Assembly (NCBI GenBank): GCA_026008535.1
Contig: BRKX01000014.1
Span: forward strand, 41,174,506 to 41,238,505
Length of the DNA: 64,000 nucleotides
DNA from: Perilla frutescens
Lineage: Eukaryota > Streptophyta > Magnoliopsida > Lamiales > Lamiaceae
Direction of reading: 5' to 3'
This document shows, in pieces, positions 1 through 10,853 of the stretch. Position numbers and translations under genes: made by a program. Within the stretch, counting starts at the first letter, position 1; every line of letters starts with the position of its first letter. A model generated the notes under the pieces. The model saw only the letters and a program-made list of their open reading frames with translations. It was not told the DNA's origin and ran no database searches.

Positions 1-65
1 TCTATATGTTATTTTGACTTCTATTACGTATTTTGTGTATTTGACCTTGTTTCTGTCTGCTGCAG

Positions 66-1551
66 CTACTTCAAGCATTGGATTGTTTTATAGTTGTGGA
101 GAGAGAAGGTCAAATTATAGCTTGTTCAGCTCTTTTCCCTTTCTTTGAAGACAAGTGTGGAGAGGTAGCTGCCATTGCTGTTTCTCCTGAATGCCGTGGC
201 CAGGGACATGGAGATAAACTACTTGGTATGAAAATCTTTTGTTTGGTCCCTTAAATTCTGTTTATTCAATCATCTTTTATTTCATTTGTCATGGCTCCGG
301 TCTGTTTAGAATTTTATGATCTGCCTACCCACTGTAATTTGAAACAATGATTGTAGAAGAAGGTTCCTTCAGTTGGGTTTAATGTACTACATTCTGTAGT
401 ACTCCAGTTCCCCTTATTTAGATCATACACGTTTTATCCTTTAATGTACTTAAGCAATTCTGTTGCGGTCTAATCATCATGTTGTGTTGCCCCCATCTCT
501 TATTCCAATGCATAATCACCCTGAAATCATATATCATGATATGAAAAATCCACAATAAAGTGGGTTTCCATCGCCTTTTCCTTTGTTTAAGAGCTCTTAC
601 TCTTCATATGAGACTCCATAATGATAAGCTTTGGGCACTCTGGTGCCAATATGTCTTTGTACGTTTGTATAGCTGTATAAAATGGAATGAACAGATTGAG
701 TGTTCTGATTGCTGCTAGTTGCTATTTGGAAGTGCTTTGATTTTTATCTTGTGAAAGGATTATAAACTTCTGTGTGACCGTGCAGATTATATTGAGAAAA
801 TGGCATCTTCTCTTGGACTTCAAACGCTTTTCCTACTGACAACTCGTACTGCTGATTGGTATGTCATTTTCTGACTGTATTATATATTAAAACCCTTCTA
901 AATTACTTGTCCTCTGCCTTTGTTTTTCTGTCATGTTTGAGATTTAAGTTGGACTACTACTTTCTATTATAGCAAGCTGAATTTAGAATAGATCATCTCA
1001 AGCAGTGACATTATGACATTCCTTGTACGGTTGTGCCTGGAGATTGATGGCTGAAAACACTAATGAATATGAACTAGTCTAAACTGCACAAATTTGCTCT
1101 TATTCACACAGTTCAATAGCTTCAGTTACCAAATTACTCATTTTCAGAAAGAATCTTGATGATTCTTGGATGTGTCACCTCTTAGTTTCATGTTACGATA
1201 TTTATCAGCATATTGTTTGTTACACCCTACGAAGATCATCTCTTTTAGTCTTGTTGATTGCACTTGTGTTTCTGGGGAACAAGCTCATATGTGTCTATGT
1301 TGTTTGGTTTAAAATACGACATTCTTTTGTTTACACTGAGATGAAGACAATGCTGTTTTTTCCCTTGTCGCCCATGAAAAGTAATGCTTTGATTTTACAG
1401 GTTTGTAAGACGGGGCTTCTCCGAATGTTCGATTGAGAACATACCAGAGGAGAGGAGGAAGAAGATCAATATTTCTCGTAGATCAAAATATTACATGAAG
1501 AAACTTCAACCGGATAGGAGTGGTATTCGTCTAAACAATGCATTTGCATAG
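66..1551 (+). CDS. NAGS: N-acetylglutamate synthase, chloroplast type (3' part, three exons)
   Basis: The visible exons are 66-225, 786-858 and 1401-1551, with GT-AG introns between them; the first exon is preceded by tgcag and the gene begins left of the window. Joined in frame they encode about 127 residues ending in NNAFA and TAG at 1549-1551. The GNAT acetyltransferase acetyl-CoA loop is seen as SPECRGQGHGDKLL, followed by the last strands (TLFLLTTRTADWFVRRGF) and a basic tail (RRKKINISRRSKYYMKKL). This matches the C-terminal domain of plant NAGS1/NAGS2, which makes N-acetylglutamate from glutamate and acetyl-CoA, the first step of arginine synthesis in plastids. The amino-acid-kinase-like domain and transit peptide lie outside the window. 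The residues visible look intact. Family assignment is by recall of the conserved tail; a different plastid GNAT protein is unlikely. Confidence 0.85.
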
Positions 1552-2549
1552 CTATAATGTGACAACATTACACTACTACTTGTTTGTTGTATTGTTGAGT
1601 TATTTATTTAACCAGAGATTATGGTGGAGCAGAATCCAAGTCTAAAGTAGTCCCATGAATTGTAGATGCAAGTAACATAATCAGTCACGAATATGATACA
1701 TTTGCATCATCCAGTTTCAAATTGTTTGTAACTCTATTGTTCTTGTGGCCCTATTATTTTAAATTAACAAAAATAACTTGGTGGAACAAATACCCACTCT
1801 TCATAATAAAAATGAAAAAAAAAATTGAAAACAAATAAATTGTGTCAGGTTGCTCCTGCTCGTCTGATCATAACATGAATTACCATCGAAAATTTAGTAA
1901 ATTCTTAGAAGATTACAAGACCATATTTTTTTTTCTAGTTGAGTTAACAATAAAGATTTAAAATATCTTAATAATAGGAAATTATAAAAATCTTTTGAGA
2001 TGTCACTCATAACTTATTTAGAATAATCAAAACTAATAATAATTTTACTAAAAAAAACTAGTAATAATTTAAAAGGTTACCGTATATAAAACCTTATGAA
2101 AATAGACATAATTCAACCACAATAAGTAAAAACACTAGTAAAAAATCCCCCACTTTTCACAATTGATAAGGGATTTTCTTATTTGTTTTTTTAGTACAAT
2201 CACACAATTTATATCCAATAGACTAAACTCAAATGACTAGTAATCTTAGAGGTCGTAGAATGGTACGAGTCGGACACACTTTGCACAATTAATTACACCA
2301 TCGGTATAATTTTTTACCCTAACCTTTTAAATTTGAATGTAAGGAAATAAATTGCTTGTGTTTCTACTAAAAAAAACAGAACACTCAATAAGTATCTTGA
2401 TCGAATGCAAACCTCATTGAAAATACAAAGATCATTGCTGGAACGGGGGAAATCCAAACTCATCTCTCTCTCTCTCTCTCAATTTAGGATTGATTTGTCC
2501 AGTGCTGTTAGTGCGTAAGTAAGTATTGAGCTCCGCTCATGATGCGGAG
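1552..2549. other. Intergenic region between NAGS and the PPR gene
   Basis: About 1 kb of AT-rich sequence without a supported gene. The left part contains the NAGS 3' UTR, with aataaaa-like signals near 1783. The right part is the presumed promoter and 5' UTR of the PPR gene. A TATA-like string (tatataaaa) is at about 2084-2092, and a pyrimidine tract lies just before the start codon. No transposon ends were recognised here. Confidence 0.6.
2463..2480 (+). repeat. (CT)n microsatellite in the PPR 5' leader
   Basis: Nine TC units lie about 70 bp before the PPR start codon. Pyrimidine patches of this kind are common near plant transcription starts, so this may mark the core promoter or the leader. 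Confidence 0.7.
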
Positions 2550-4739
2550 ATGCTACAAAAAATCATAGGCGCCGTACCAGATAACACTATCCCAGAATTA
2601 ATCAAACTCAACTGTAATCTCAAGAATCTCGTCCATGCCGGCAAATTCTCCGACGCCCTTAATCTCTTCCAACAAATTCGCTCACTCCGCCGCCTAAAAC
2701 CCGATCACTACACCCTATCCACCGCCCTCACGGCGTGCGCCAACTGCCGCGAAATCAGAGTGGGCGCTCAGCTTCACGCTCTCTGCGTTAAATCCGGGCT
2801 TCAAAGCTTCTCTCACGTCGCGAATACCCTGCTTTCCTTATACGCGAAATCTCGGGACTTGGTTTCGGTGAAAAGGGTCTTCGACGAAATAACCAAACCT
2901 GATGTATACTCACAAACTACGTTGTTGTCAGCTTGCACAAAGCTTGGTGAAGTTGGCTATGCCTGTCAAGTGTTTGACGAAATGCCTCAAGGAAATGTGG
3001 CAGTCTGGAATGCGATGATCACGGGGTGTGCCGAGAATGGCCATGAGGGGATTGCGTTCGAATTTTTTCGGAGAATGCGTATCGTGGATGTGAAGGCGGA
3101 TAACTATACGTTTGCTAGTATTTTAAGTTTATATTCTTTCGAGCAGTTCGATTTTGGGAGGTACGTGCATTGTTTGGTGTTAAAGACTGGATTTTTAAGG
3201 AAGGTGTCTGTCGTGAATTCTTTGATTACTATGTATTTCAATTGTGTAAGTGTTGGAGATGCTTATGGTGTATTTGAGGAAGTTGGGCGAGAAGTTGGTG
3301 ATGAGATAACTTACAATGCAGTTATAGCTGGTTTTGTAAATATGGAAAGAGAGAAAGAAGCTTTGTTGATGTTCAAAGATATGCGAACTGTTGGTCTAAA
3401 TCCGACTGAACTGACTTTTGTAAGTGTAATGAGAGCATGTTTCTTGTCTGAAATTGCTAGCCAAATACATGGCCAAGCCATTAAGATGAGATTTGGAGAC
3501 CTTACTTCTGTTAACAATGCAGCAATAAGCATGTATTCTAATTGTGGGGAGATAGATGCAGCTTGTTTAGTTTTTCGAAGGTTAGAAGAAAAGGATAAGG
3601 TTTCTTGGAATGCCATTATAGCAAGCTATGCTCAAGAGAACTTTAGTAAAAATGCCATCTCCGCGTACCTTCAGATGCAAAGGAACGGCATTGAACCAGA
3701 TGAGTTTACTATTGGAAGCTTACTAGCAACCTTAGAGTTGCTAGAAGTAGTTGAGATGATTCAAGCAATTGCAATAAAAAGGGCGCTCATCTTCAGAGTT
3801 GAAGTTGCCAATGCATTACTTACAGCATTTTCTAGGAATGATGAGATAGAAAAGGCTCACGAACTCTTCTGTTATATGCACTCCAGGAATTTGATTTCTT
3901 GGAATGCTATGATATCTGGATTTTTACTAAATGGGATGCCAGCACAAGGGTTGCAACAATTTTCCCAATTGCTGGAATTGGGATTAAAACCAAATCATTA
4001 TACTCTCAGCCTTGTTTTGAGCATTTGCTCTAGCATATCAGATCTACTGCACGGGAAAGAGGTTCATGCTTACTTATTGAAGTTCGGGTATTTCTTCCAT
4101 ACATTGCTTGGTAATGCTCTGATTGCATTGTACTCCAAATGTGGGGCTTTGAATTGGTCATTGAGAGTGTTTCACAGCATGGCAGAGAAAGATACTGTTT
4201 CTTGGAACTCAGTAATCTCTGCCTACGCACTGCATGGAGAGGGCAAGGAAGCTATCCGATGGTTTGAAGCAATGCCGTGTTCAAGTGCAGTCAGACCAGA
4301 TAAGGCAACCTTTACTGCAGTCCTTTCGGCTTGCAGCCACTCGGGTCTAGTTGCTGATGGTATTAGGATCTTCAATTTGATGGTCAGGGGATATGGTATT
4401 GAACCTGAAATGCACCAGTTCTCTTGCATAGTTGACCTCTTAGGTCGAGCTGGATTTCTCGATGTTGCAGAGAGACTGATTAAGGACAGTGACACTAATA
4501 TTGACCCCAGTGTTTGGTGGACATTGTTGAGTTCTTGTGCAGCCCATGGTCACCTGCAGTTGGGAAATATAATTGCTAAATTTCTTCTTGAAACAGGACA
4601 AGATGATCCTTCACTTTACGTGCTTCTGTCGAATCTTCATGCTAATGCTGGAAAATGGGAAGAGGCGGCCAATTTCAGGGAATTAATGAAGAAATACAGT
4701 GTGGTGAAGCAACCAGGAAGCAGTTGGATCGCATCATGA
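2550..4739 (+). CDS. Pentatricopeptide repeat protein, P-L-S type, E class (At3g49740-like)
   Basis: This is an intronless gene. The open frame reaches back to a TTG at 2526, but the first in-frame ATG is at 2550 (MLQKIIGAVPDN), giving 729 residues. Repeats fill almost the whole protein, with the usual cores such as VWNAMITGCAENG, VSWNAIIASYAQEN, ISWNAMISGFLLNG and VSWNSVISAYALHGEG. Near the C terminus the sequence HQFSCIVDLLGRAG leads into the E motifs, with VWWTLLSSCAAHG and LYVLLSNLHANAGKWEEA, and it ends at KQPGSSWIAS. There is no DYW domain. Such proteins bind organellar RNA and usually recruit a DYW partner for C-to-U editing. The repeat order and end resemble Arabidopsis At3g49740 from memory; the target RNA is unknown. 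The gene appears intact. Confidence 0.93.
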   Translation: MLQKIIGAVPDNTIPELIKLNCNLKNLVHAGKFSDALNLFQQIRSLRRLKPDHYTLSTALTACANCREIRVGAQLHALCVKSGLQSFSHVANTLLSLYAKSRDLVSVKRVFDEITKPDVYSQTTLLSACTKLGEVGYACQVFDEMPQGNVAVWNAMITGCAENGHEGIAFEFFRRMRIVDVKADNYTFASILSLYSFEQFDFGRYVHCLVLKTGFLRKVSVVNSLITMYFNCVSVGDAYGVFEEVGREVGDEITYNAVIAGFVNMEREKEALLMFKDMRTVGLNPTELTFVSVMRACFLSEIASQIHGQAIKMRFGDLTSVNNAAISMYSNCGEIDAACLVFRRLEEKDKVSWNAIIASYAQENFSKNAISAYLQMQRNGIEPDEFTIGSLLATLELLEVVEMIQAIAIKRALIFRVEVANALLTAFSRNDEIEKAHELFCYMHSRNLISWNAMISGFLLNGMPAQGLQQFSQLLELGLKPNHYTLSLVLSICSSISDLLHGKEVHAYLLKFGYFFHTLLGNALIALYSKCGALNWSLRVFHSMAEKDTVSWNSVISAYALHGEGKEAIRWFEAMPCSSAVRPDKATFTAVLSACSHSGLVADGIRIFNLMVRGYGIEPEMHQFSCIVDLLGRAGFLDVAERLIKDSDTNIDPSVWWTLLSSCAAHGHLQLGNIIAKFLLETGQDDPSLYVLLSNLHANAGKWEEAANFRELMKKYSVVKQPGSSWIAS

Positions 4740-5269
4740 TACAAAAAACTCGTCGTGTTGATGTGGAAACAAGCTAAACAAAGCGAGATAGCCGCTAACT
4801 ATGTGAAAGCTGCTGCTCAAGAAGTCTTTTCTTGTGTGGTCTTCGATCACTGAAGTTGGCTTTGACATTGGTTTATTGAACAAGGTCACTAGCTTCTTAG
4901 ATTTTCTTTTTGGATTATTTTCCACATTATTTTTGTAAATAACTAATTATTTGTTATGCTAACTAGACATATATCATGGCAAGTCCTTTTCTTTTCTTTT
5001 TCACACCCTCTTTCTGTTGTTGATGCCTACCTTTCTTGGATTGGAAACAACAAGATCATTTGCAGGCTTGTATCTATTTCTAACACGGTAACACTATTCT
5101 TCCTTGGTTAAATGTGCAGGTCACACTAGTATATATGGTCTTGATCTTTATTTTTGTCTCAACTTTGTGCTTCTATCGGTGCAAGACTCGGTTACGAACT
5201 CTATTGAGAAATACCACTCACCTATCTATATATTGTGGGTTCTATTAGTTGGAATCTCGTAGTATTTTT
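4740..5269. other. 3' flank of the PPR gene, no gene seen
   Basis: Contains the presumed PPR 3' UTR and AT-rich spacer. No reading frame, transposon terminus or RNA gene could be supported. Confidence 0.5.
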
Positions 5270-5375
5270 TGTAACACCCCCAAAATCAAAATAGAGGTCC
5301 AAACCTTATTTTCTGGGGCCCATTTGCTAAAACTCAATAAAGGAAAATTCTAAATACTGCTTTACACCTCTATTA
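5270..5375 (+). repeat. Possible Ty3 LTR head fragment
   Basis: The string TGTAACACCCCCAAAATC at 5270 has the form of the 5' ends of the Ty3 LTRs further right (TGTAACGCCCC, TGTAATACCCC). Only about 100 bp remain before the Harbinger sequence begins. It could be a chance match to a short consensus. Confidence 0.3.
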
Positions 5376-5379
5376 ATTT

Positions 5380-5997
5380 ATGGAAGTTGTTGCATTATAT
5401 GACCTATGGATATTGCATGATTTCTTTGGAACACCAGGTAACTGCAATGATATTAACGTACTCCATCGATCTTCAATTTTTAGTGATGTTCTGGAAGGTT
5501 ATGCTCTAGAGGTTAGTTTCGTTGGGAATGGTCTGAATTATGATAGAGCATATTATCTCACTGATGACATTTATCCTTATTGGGCTGCATTTGTCAAGTC
5601 AATTCCTTCTCCGTCGATCCAAAAGCACAAGTTGTTCACACAACAACAAGAGGCTGCCAGAAAAGATGTTGAACGAGCATTTGGAGTTCTACAAGCTTGT
5701 TTTGCATTTCTTTGGCATCCTTGTCTCGTTTGGGACAAAAATTTAATGGGAAGAATTATGATGGCTTAAATCATCATGCACAATATGATAGTAGAAGATG
5801 AACGAGACACATATCAAAACTATTATGATCCAACATAATTTTTCATGGATGGCGCGCAACAAGATGACTCTCAACCTATTCGATACTCAACAGAATGCAT
5901 TGTGAGTTTGTTCTCTTATATGACTAATAGGGCACAACTTCACACTAGAGATGCTCATGCCGTGCTTAAAAATGATTTAATTGAACATATATGGTGA
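5380..5997 (+). pseudogene. PIF/Harbinger (HARBI1-like) transposase, broken
   Basis: The frame starting at 5380 encodes a typical plant Harbinger DDE transposase middle and end. Visible pieces are YDLWILHDFFGTPGNCNDIN (second catalytic Asp region), NGLNYDRAYYLTDDIYPYWA, and the third catalytic region QQEAARKDVERAFGVLQA. An in-frame TAA at 5767-5769 interrupts the conserved ACIIMHNMIVED block, which continues in the same frame as IIMHNMIVEDERDTYQNYYD. More stops follow before DLIEHIW near 5995. The first catalytic Asp region and the start are missing. This is a 5'-truncated, inactive copy. No terminal inverted repeats were found, so the element boundaries are unknown. Confidence 0.85.
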
Positions 5998-6707
5998 AAA
6001 TTTGACACTAGTAACTAAATATGTAGTTTACACATTGGATTGTATTCTTTTATTATTTATTTTTTAATATTTGTATTTCATATATTGTAATCTTCGCATT
6101 ATTATTGAGTTTATTGTTTAATTTAAGTGTATGGAGAATATATTATTATTATTGCAATTTGAAATTGCACACCCGTGTAATAAGTATCTGTCTGCACAAC
6201 GTTCACTGAAAAGTTCCTGAACGTTTGGAAGATGTTCACAATAAAGTTAAAGAATGTTATTGTGAACGTTAAGACGATTTCAGAAAGTAAAGCACGCACA
6301 GGTTTGGTAACCATGTTCGATCAACTGATCTACATCAGGGGGACTTGTCAAGTCCGTGGAAAATAATTCACTACTTCGGTGTCACGTTTACTGAGGATTT
6401 TAAACGCAGCTGACCTCTTGTCACTCGTTACCCTTTCTACCCATACACCCTCTTTCGTTGAATTGAATTGTGAGATCCCCTCACAACCTAGATATCTAAC
6501 ATATCTAAATTCCACAGAAAATCTCTCCCGAGACTCCTTTTGACAGTGTATGAACAAGTGTGTTTCAATACACGATGACTAGAACACTATTCTCTAGTCT
6601 AAGATACAACCGTAACTAAGTGGCTCAAAATAGTTAGAGCTCTTAAAACAATAATTGTGCAGTGCTTCTATTCGGTGTGTTCTCTGTACTCCTAACGAGT
6701 TTGTATC
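5998..6707. other. Unassigned stretch with strong inverted repeats
   Basis: No gene is supported. The sequence style (a run of short, LTR-like motifs around 6320-6700) suggests a decayed transposon piece, but no ends or coding motifs were identified. Two perfect inverted repeats are listed separately. Confidence 0.4.
6199..6267. repeat. Two adjacent inverted repeats (hairpins)
   Basis: Arms AACGTTCA (6199-6206) and TGAACGTT (6218-6225) pair perfectly. Immediately after, GTTCACAATAA (6234-6244) pairs with TTATTGTGAAC (6257-6267), 11 bp with a 12-nt loop. The two hairpins share the element GTTCA. Confidence 0.8.
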
Positions 6708-6892
6708 TGTATTACCCCAGATTTTTGAATGAGGATTAAAGAATTCTTAAGCGTAATTAAGAGGTTATAAGAAAGAGATTTAATAAGGTTTAAGGGAAGT
6801 CAGATGTAAGTCATGACTTTAGGGGTCATTTTTTGTGAAAATCGTCTTTTCGAAAATTTTGATCCTGATGTGATTCCGCCATGCTTGAAAAG

Positions 6893-7355
6893 ATGAAAGA
6901 ATATCAAAGTACGCAGACTCAAGAACAGAACACACGACGGACTAAGTAAGGGTTCAAAATAATACCGGGACTCAATATAAGACTCGAAATAGCAGAAGAC
7001 TTGGACTGTATAGGCTCGATTATTTGGTTGGATTTAGACTCGATGTTAAAGACTCTTAAGATACTTAGCTTAAGAGCACACGACGGACTAAGTAAGGGTT
7101 CAAAATAATACCGGGACTCAATATAAGACTTGAAATAGCAGAAGACTTGGACTGTATATCAAAGTACGCAGACTCAAAAGATGAAAGAATATCAAAGTAC
7201 GCAGACTCAAGAACAGAACACACGACGGACTAAGTAAGGGTTCAAAATAATACCGGGACTCAATATAAGACTCGAAATAGCAGAAGACTTGGACTGTATA
7301 GGCTCAATTATTTGGCTGGATTTAGACTCGATATTAAAGACTCTTAAGATACCTA
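6893..7355 (+). repeat. Tandem repeat, about 2.5 units of up to 180 bp
   Basis: A unit starting atgaaagaatatcaaag at 6893 recurs at 7180, and a partial copy lies between them at 7074-7179. Copies are nearly identical, indicating recent duplication inside the LTR. Confidence 0.85.
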
Positions 7356-8272
7356 GATTTATGACACTTATATTATGAACTTACAGATTTGAACGATGAA
7401 CATAATGGATGCACTGTAGATGATGAAGACTCGGCTGGATCTTGATGATGAAGATGTCACGGATGTTGGTGGCTGATGGAAGACGTCGAGATGGATGATG
7501 GACGATAATGGTGATGTTGTGAATTACAACCCGATAGTTACCTTGCGATCTCGAATGTACCACGAGGCCAAAACCTTTAAGTTGATCTTCATTAGTGAGT
7601 TTCCAATAATCTCTCGAGTGAATTAAGAGGTTTTCTTGAAATAGACTTAGAGATGCTAATTCTAAGAATGATAGTTTTCAAAATAAACTAGCAAAAATAT
7701 AACTGAAGTGAGACAATATTGAAATCCTAACTTTGTTTTGACCGATTTTGATCTTGGTAGAAAGGTATTGACTTAAGGAGTGTGTTTTCAGAATTTTTAT
7801 CTGAGGTCATTTGGGGTCCCGGTGATGAAAATGGTATTAAGAAAGTAAATGAATAGTAATTTCTGCGTGCGTTCGTGTTTTGAGAAATTTATGAAATCCT
7901 CTTCATTGATCTGAGACTTGTTCTATCAAGCCTATCTTATGGGAAATGATCCAAGGAATCCATTCACATTCATGGATTGCCAATCTGAGGTCAATCAAAC
8001 GCTCGGGAGCAAAATCTGTCAGTCTGATTGAATAGTAAAAGTAATTTTTGAAAAGAGAATCTTTTCTCGTTTCTCTTCAGACGACCTTTTCTTCATCCCA
8101 AGTCGAGTTAGTTCAATAGTACTCGAGTCAATGAGTCTTTCGGTATTTTCAGATTTCGTGTCTGGGGTTGTTTTGACCTCGACATCGAATAAAGAAACTT
8201 TTAATCAAGCCCGGAATTACTTTGGCAGTGTTTTTCTACTACAGAAGCTTCTTAGGGAAGCCAATCCTACAC

Positions 8273-8280
8273 CTATAAAT
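8273..8280 (+). promoter_or_regulatory. TATA box of the long LTR
   Basis: CTATAAAT followed by a C-rich then GA-rich stretch, a typical plant LTR U3/R boundary. Transcription would start about 30 bp downstream. Confidence 0.6.
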
Positions 8281-9412
8281 ACCCCCCACCCCTTAACCAT
8301 TTTTCCACACCATTTCTTCATTCCTCATCTATTCTAGAGAGAGAAAGTGAGAGAGAAGTTGGGAGAGCTTTCGAGTTGAGTGAGGAGTATTCTTCATGAG
8401 TGTTCCTCCGAAGCGATGAGCGGAGTGGCGGGGAAGGGAGGTGGTGGAGGAACGTGCTATCGGACGGCCAGTGGCCGGACCGACCTTCGGCTTTTGTCGG
8501 AGGGTAAGGGCGCCGTTGGGAAGTAGTAGGCGGCTCTGCCGCAACTACAACCTGTCGAGACATCGATGCTAGCCACCTTCTGTCGATGCACTCGACTCCG
8601 TCCATTCTTTTTCATCGACCCCGGTTTCTATTTTCTTTTCGTATTTTAATTCCGTTTATTATTCTGTTCTTGTTGTTATATTTCGATTCTCGTTGTTATT
8701 TATCATTGATCTCGTTTAATTCTATTCAAATTCCGTTTAAGTTTCGTATTTAAATTTTCATTATAATTTCCAAGTGTTCGGAGGGTTAATAGCATTGTGT
8801 CATTATAATGTTGAGCTTTGAGCAAGGTAAGGAAAATTAAAGAATGTTGATTTCAGATAAGTCATGGATCTAAAAGTTTAAAGAGTGAAAGTAATTTTGG
8901 ATGAATCCAAAAGGTAGTCTAAAGTTGTTTAAAAAGGAAAAAGTTAATTTATAGTCATTCTTTTCAAAAAGGATTTTAAAGATATAATCATTTTGATATC
9001 AAAATCTTTTGATTATTGTTGAAACCTGAATTTTGATTTGAAAGTCTTCTCTTTGGGAAAAAGGACTATCTACTGCTAGAAAGTATTATGATTTTGAGGA
9101 TAGTGAATGACTAAGATAAATGATCAAGGATAGATAATCTAAAGATCTCAGAGCTTAGTCGAGAACATAGACTAGCGGTCCTAAAATAAGGTTTGACCTT
9201 GTAGGATTTGTTGAGCCAGTCAGAGAAGCTGACGGATGAATATCGAGAAGTTGATCACCTGAGTTGATCTAATCGAGGTGGATTTATTTGCAAAACCTAT
9301 CTATATTTAAGTTATTAACTCATAAATGTGATAGTCATAGTTAGAATATCCAAATAAAATATTTGATGAATTATCTGCTCAAGTCTGCTAGAGTAATAGT
9401 ATTATACTGTTG

Positions 9413-9645
9413 TATAATTATTGAGAACATAGATTATATTGTGCCATAATTATTGAGAACATAGGTTATGCTGTGCCATAATTATTGAGAACATAGATTA
9501 TGCTTTGCCATAATTGCTGAGAACATAAATTATGTTTCATCATAATTATTGAGAATATAGATTATGACTTATTACAATAAACGAATATAGATTATGCTTC
9601 GACATAATTAAATAGAATAGATTATGCCTTGTCATAACTAAAGTC
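9413..9645 (+). repeat. Minisatellite, seven units of about 31 bp
   Basis: Units of the form ATAATTATTGAGAACATAG + ATTATGCTGTGCC are repeated with increasing divergence to the right. Each unit contains CATAAT...ATTATG, able to form a 6-bp stem. Confidence 0.85.
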
Positions 9646-10352
9646 TATGGGTTAAAAGTTAAGGTGTAGAGTTTAAAGTTCATAGTATATAGATTAAGGT
9701 TAGAGTTTATATTTAAACTCTAAAAGTCATAGTTAAGTTACAGTATATTAAATGTTTATGGTGTATTGATTATACTTGTGTATAATGAGTTGTACTTTTT
9801 AGCTTGTGCTTTTAGTATTAAACTCAAGTTATAGAATGATTTCCATTTAAGGAATATGAAGCATAATTGAACTAAGTTCGATAGAAGACTTAAAGGTTAA
9901 CATAGTTGCTATATTAAGAGGATGACATAGTTTTTATGCTTATGTCATATTACGCGCTTTATAGAGAACATAGAACAAAGGATAGTCAGGAACTGTGATT
10001 CTTGCAATTGTGAAGTTAATCACTAAAGGTGTCACTGTGAGGTAACCCCTGCACATATACGTGATCTTGACATCACTATACGGAGTTAATGCTAGGTAAC
10101 CCCTGGTATACTCAGGATCAATGCTAGAGGATCCCTGGTACACTCTTCTCGGATTAGCGAGGTAACCCCTCCCTTTTCCTATCAGCGACATGTCATAGAG
10201 TGCAGTAGATGAAAAAAGGAGCTACAAGATATCAAAGACAAGTAAAGGTTTGCAGAAATAGGATGGGCTTTTGTGTTTTTCTTTCCATTATCTGTATTTA
10301 TATTTTGGATATTCTGTTACAATTTTTATTAAAGAATGAGTTAAAAGTTTAA

Positions 10353-10410
10353 CCCACTGAGTGCTTTAGTACTCACGCCCAAAATATTTTCAAAATGTTT
10401 TTCACAGGTT
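10353..10410 (+). promoter_or_regulatory. Shared LTR element: ACTGAGT hairpin plus acceptor-like site
   Basis: CCCACTGAGT-gcttt-AGTACTCACGCCC has perfect TGAGT/ACTCA arms. It is followed within 30 nt by TTCACAG|G. The same arrangement recurs in six other Ty3 LTRs of this window. Confidence 0.7.
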
Positions 10411-10735
10411 GAGATGTTGGGGGTGATGGCTCGATGTACTGTTGTGGGTTAATCGTGCCTTGCTGTCTCATTCAGACTAAATTATTACTCATGAGTATGT
10501 TGTTATGTGATACAATATCACTTCATTATTTTTTCGCTAAACTCTGATACAGTTGCCCCATGGTATGATTTCATACTATGTTTTATTTTTGGGCTTATCT
10601 GAATTGTATTCTTTATTGAATCATGATAAATAAAGTCACACTTTTTTTCATAAATCCAAGCATGTTTCATTACAGTTTTTAACCTATGAGTTAGTCATAT
10701 TTGGTTGAGTCTTGGATTCTGTTTATTTTTCAGTT

Positions 10736-10853
10736 GACCTATGAATGGGTCTTATCTTGATTAATTGCTTCTGTCCTATGAATGGGACTTAAAATAGTTT
10801 GTTTGCCTCTGACATATTGATGGGTCTTAGTTGTTGTGACCTATGGAGAGGTC
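10736..10853 (+). repeat. Hairpin array with compensating stems
   Basis: GACC-TATGAATG-GGTC (10736-10751), GTCC-TATGAATG-GGAC (10773-10788) and GACC-TATGGAGA-GGTC (10838-10853) keep pairing while the stem sequence changes. A weaker copy lies at about 10811. Confidence 0.75.

Noticed and set aside
1170..1436. 88-codon open frame on the plus strand
   Set aside because: It is NAGS intron 2 read into exon 3; the splice sites and protein match support the exon structure instead.
6893..7355. Satellite DNA array
   Set aside because: Only about two and a half units, confined to one LTR; a local duplication explains it.
8318..8605. Ser/Arg-rich minus-strand frames of 95 and 71 codons
   Set aside because: They lie in the GC-rich transcribed part of the long LTR on the opposite strand; low complexity and no family motif.
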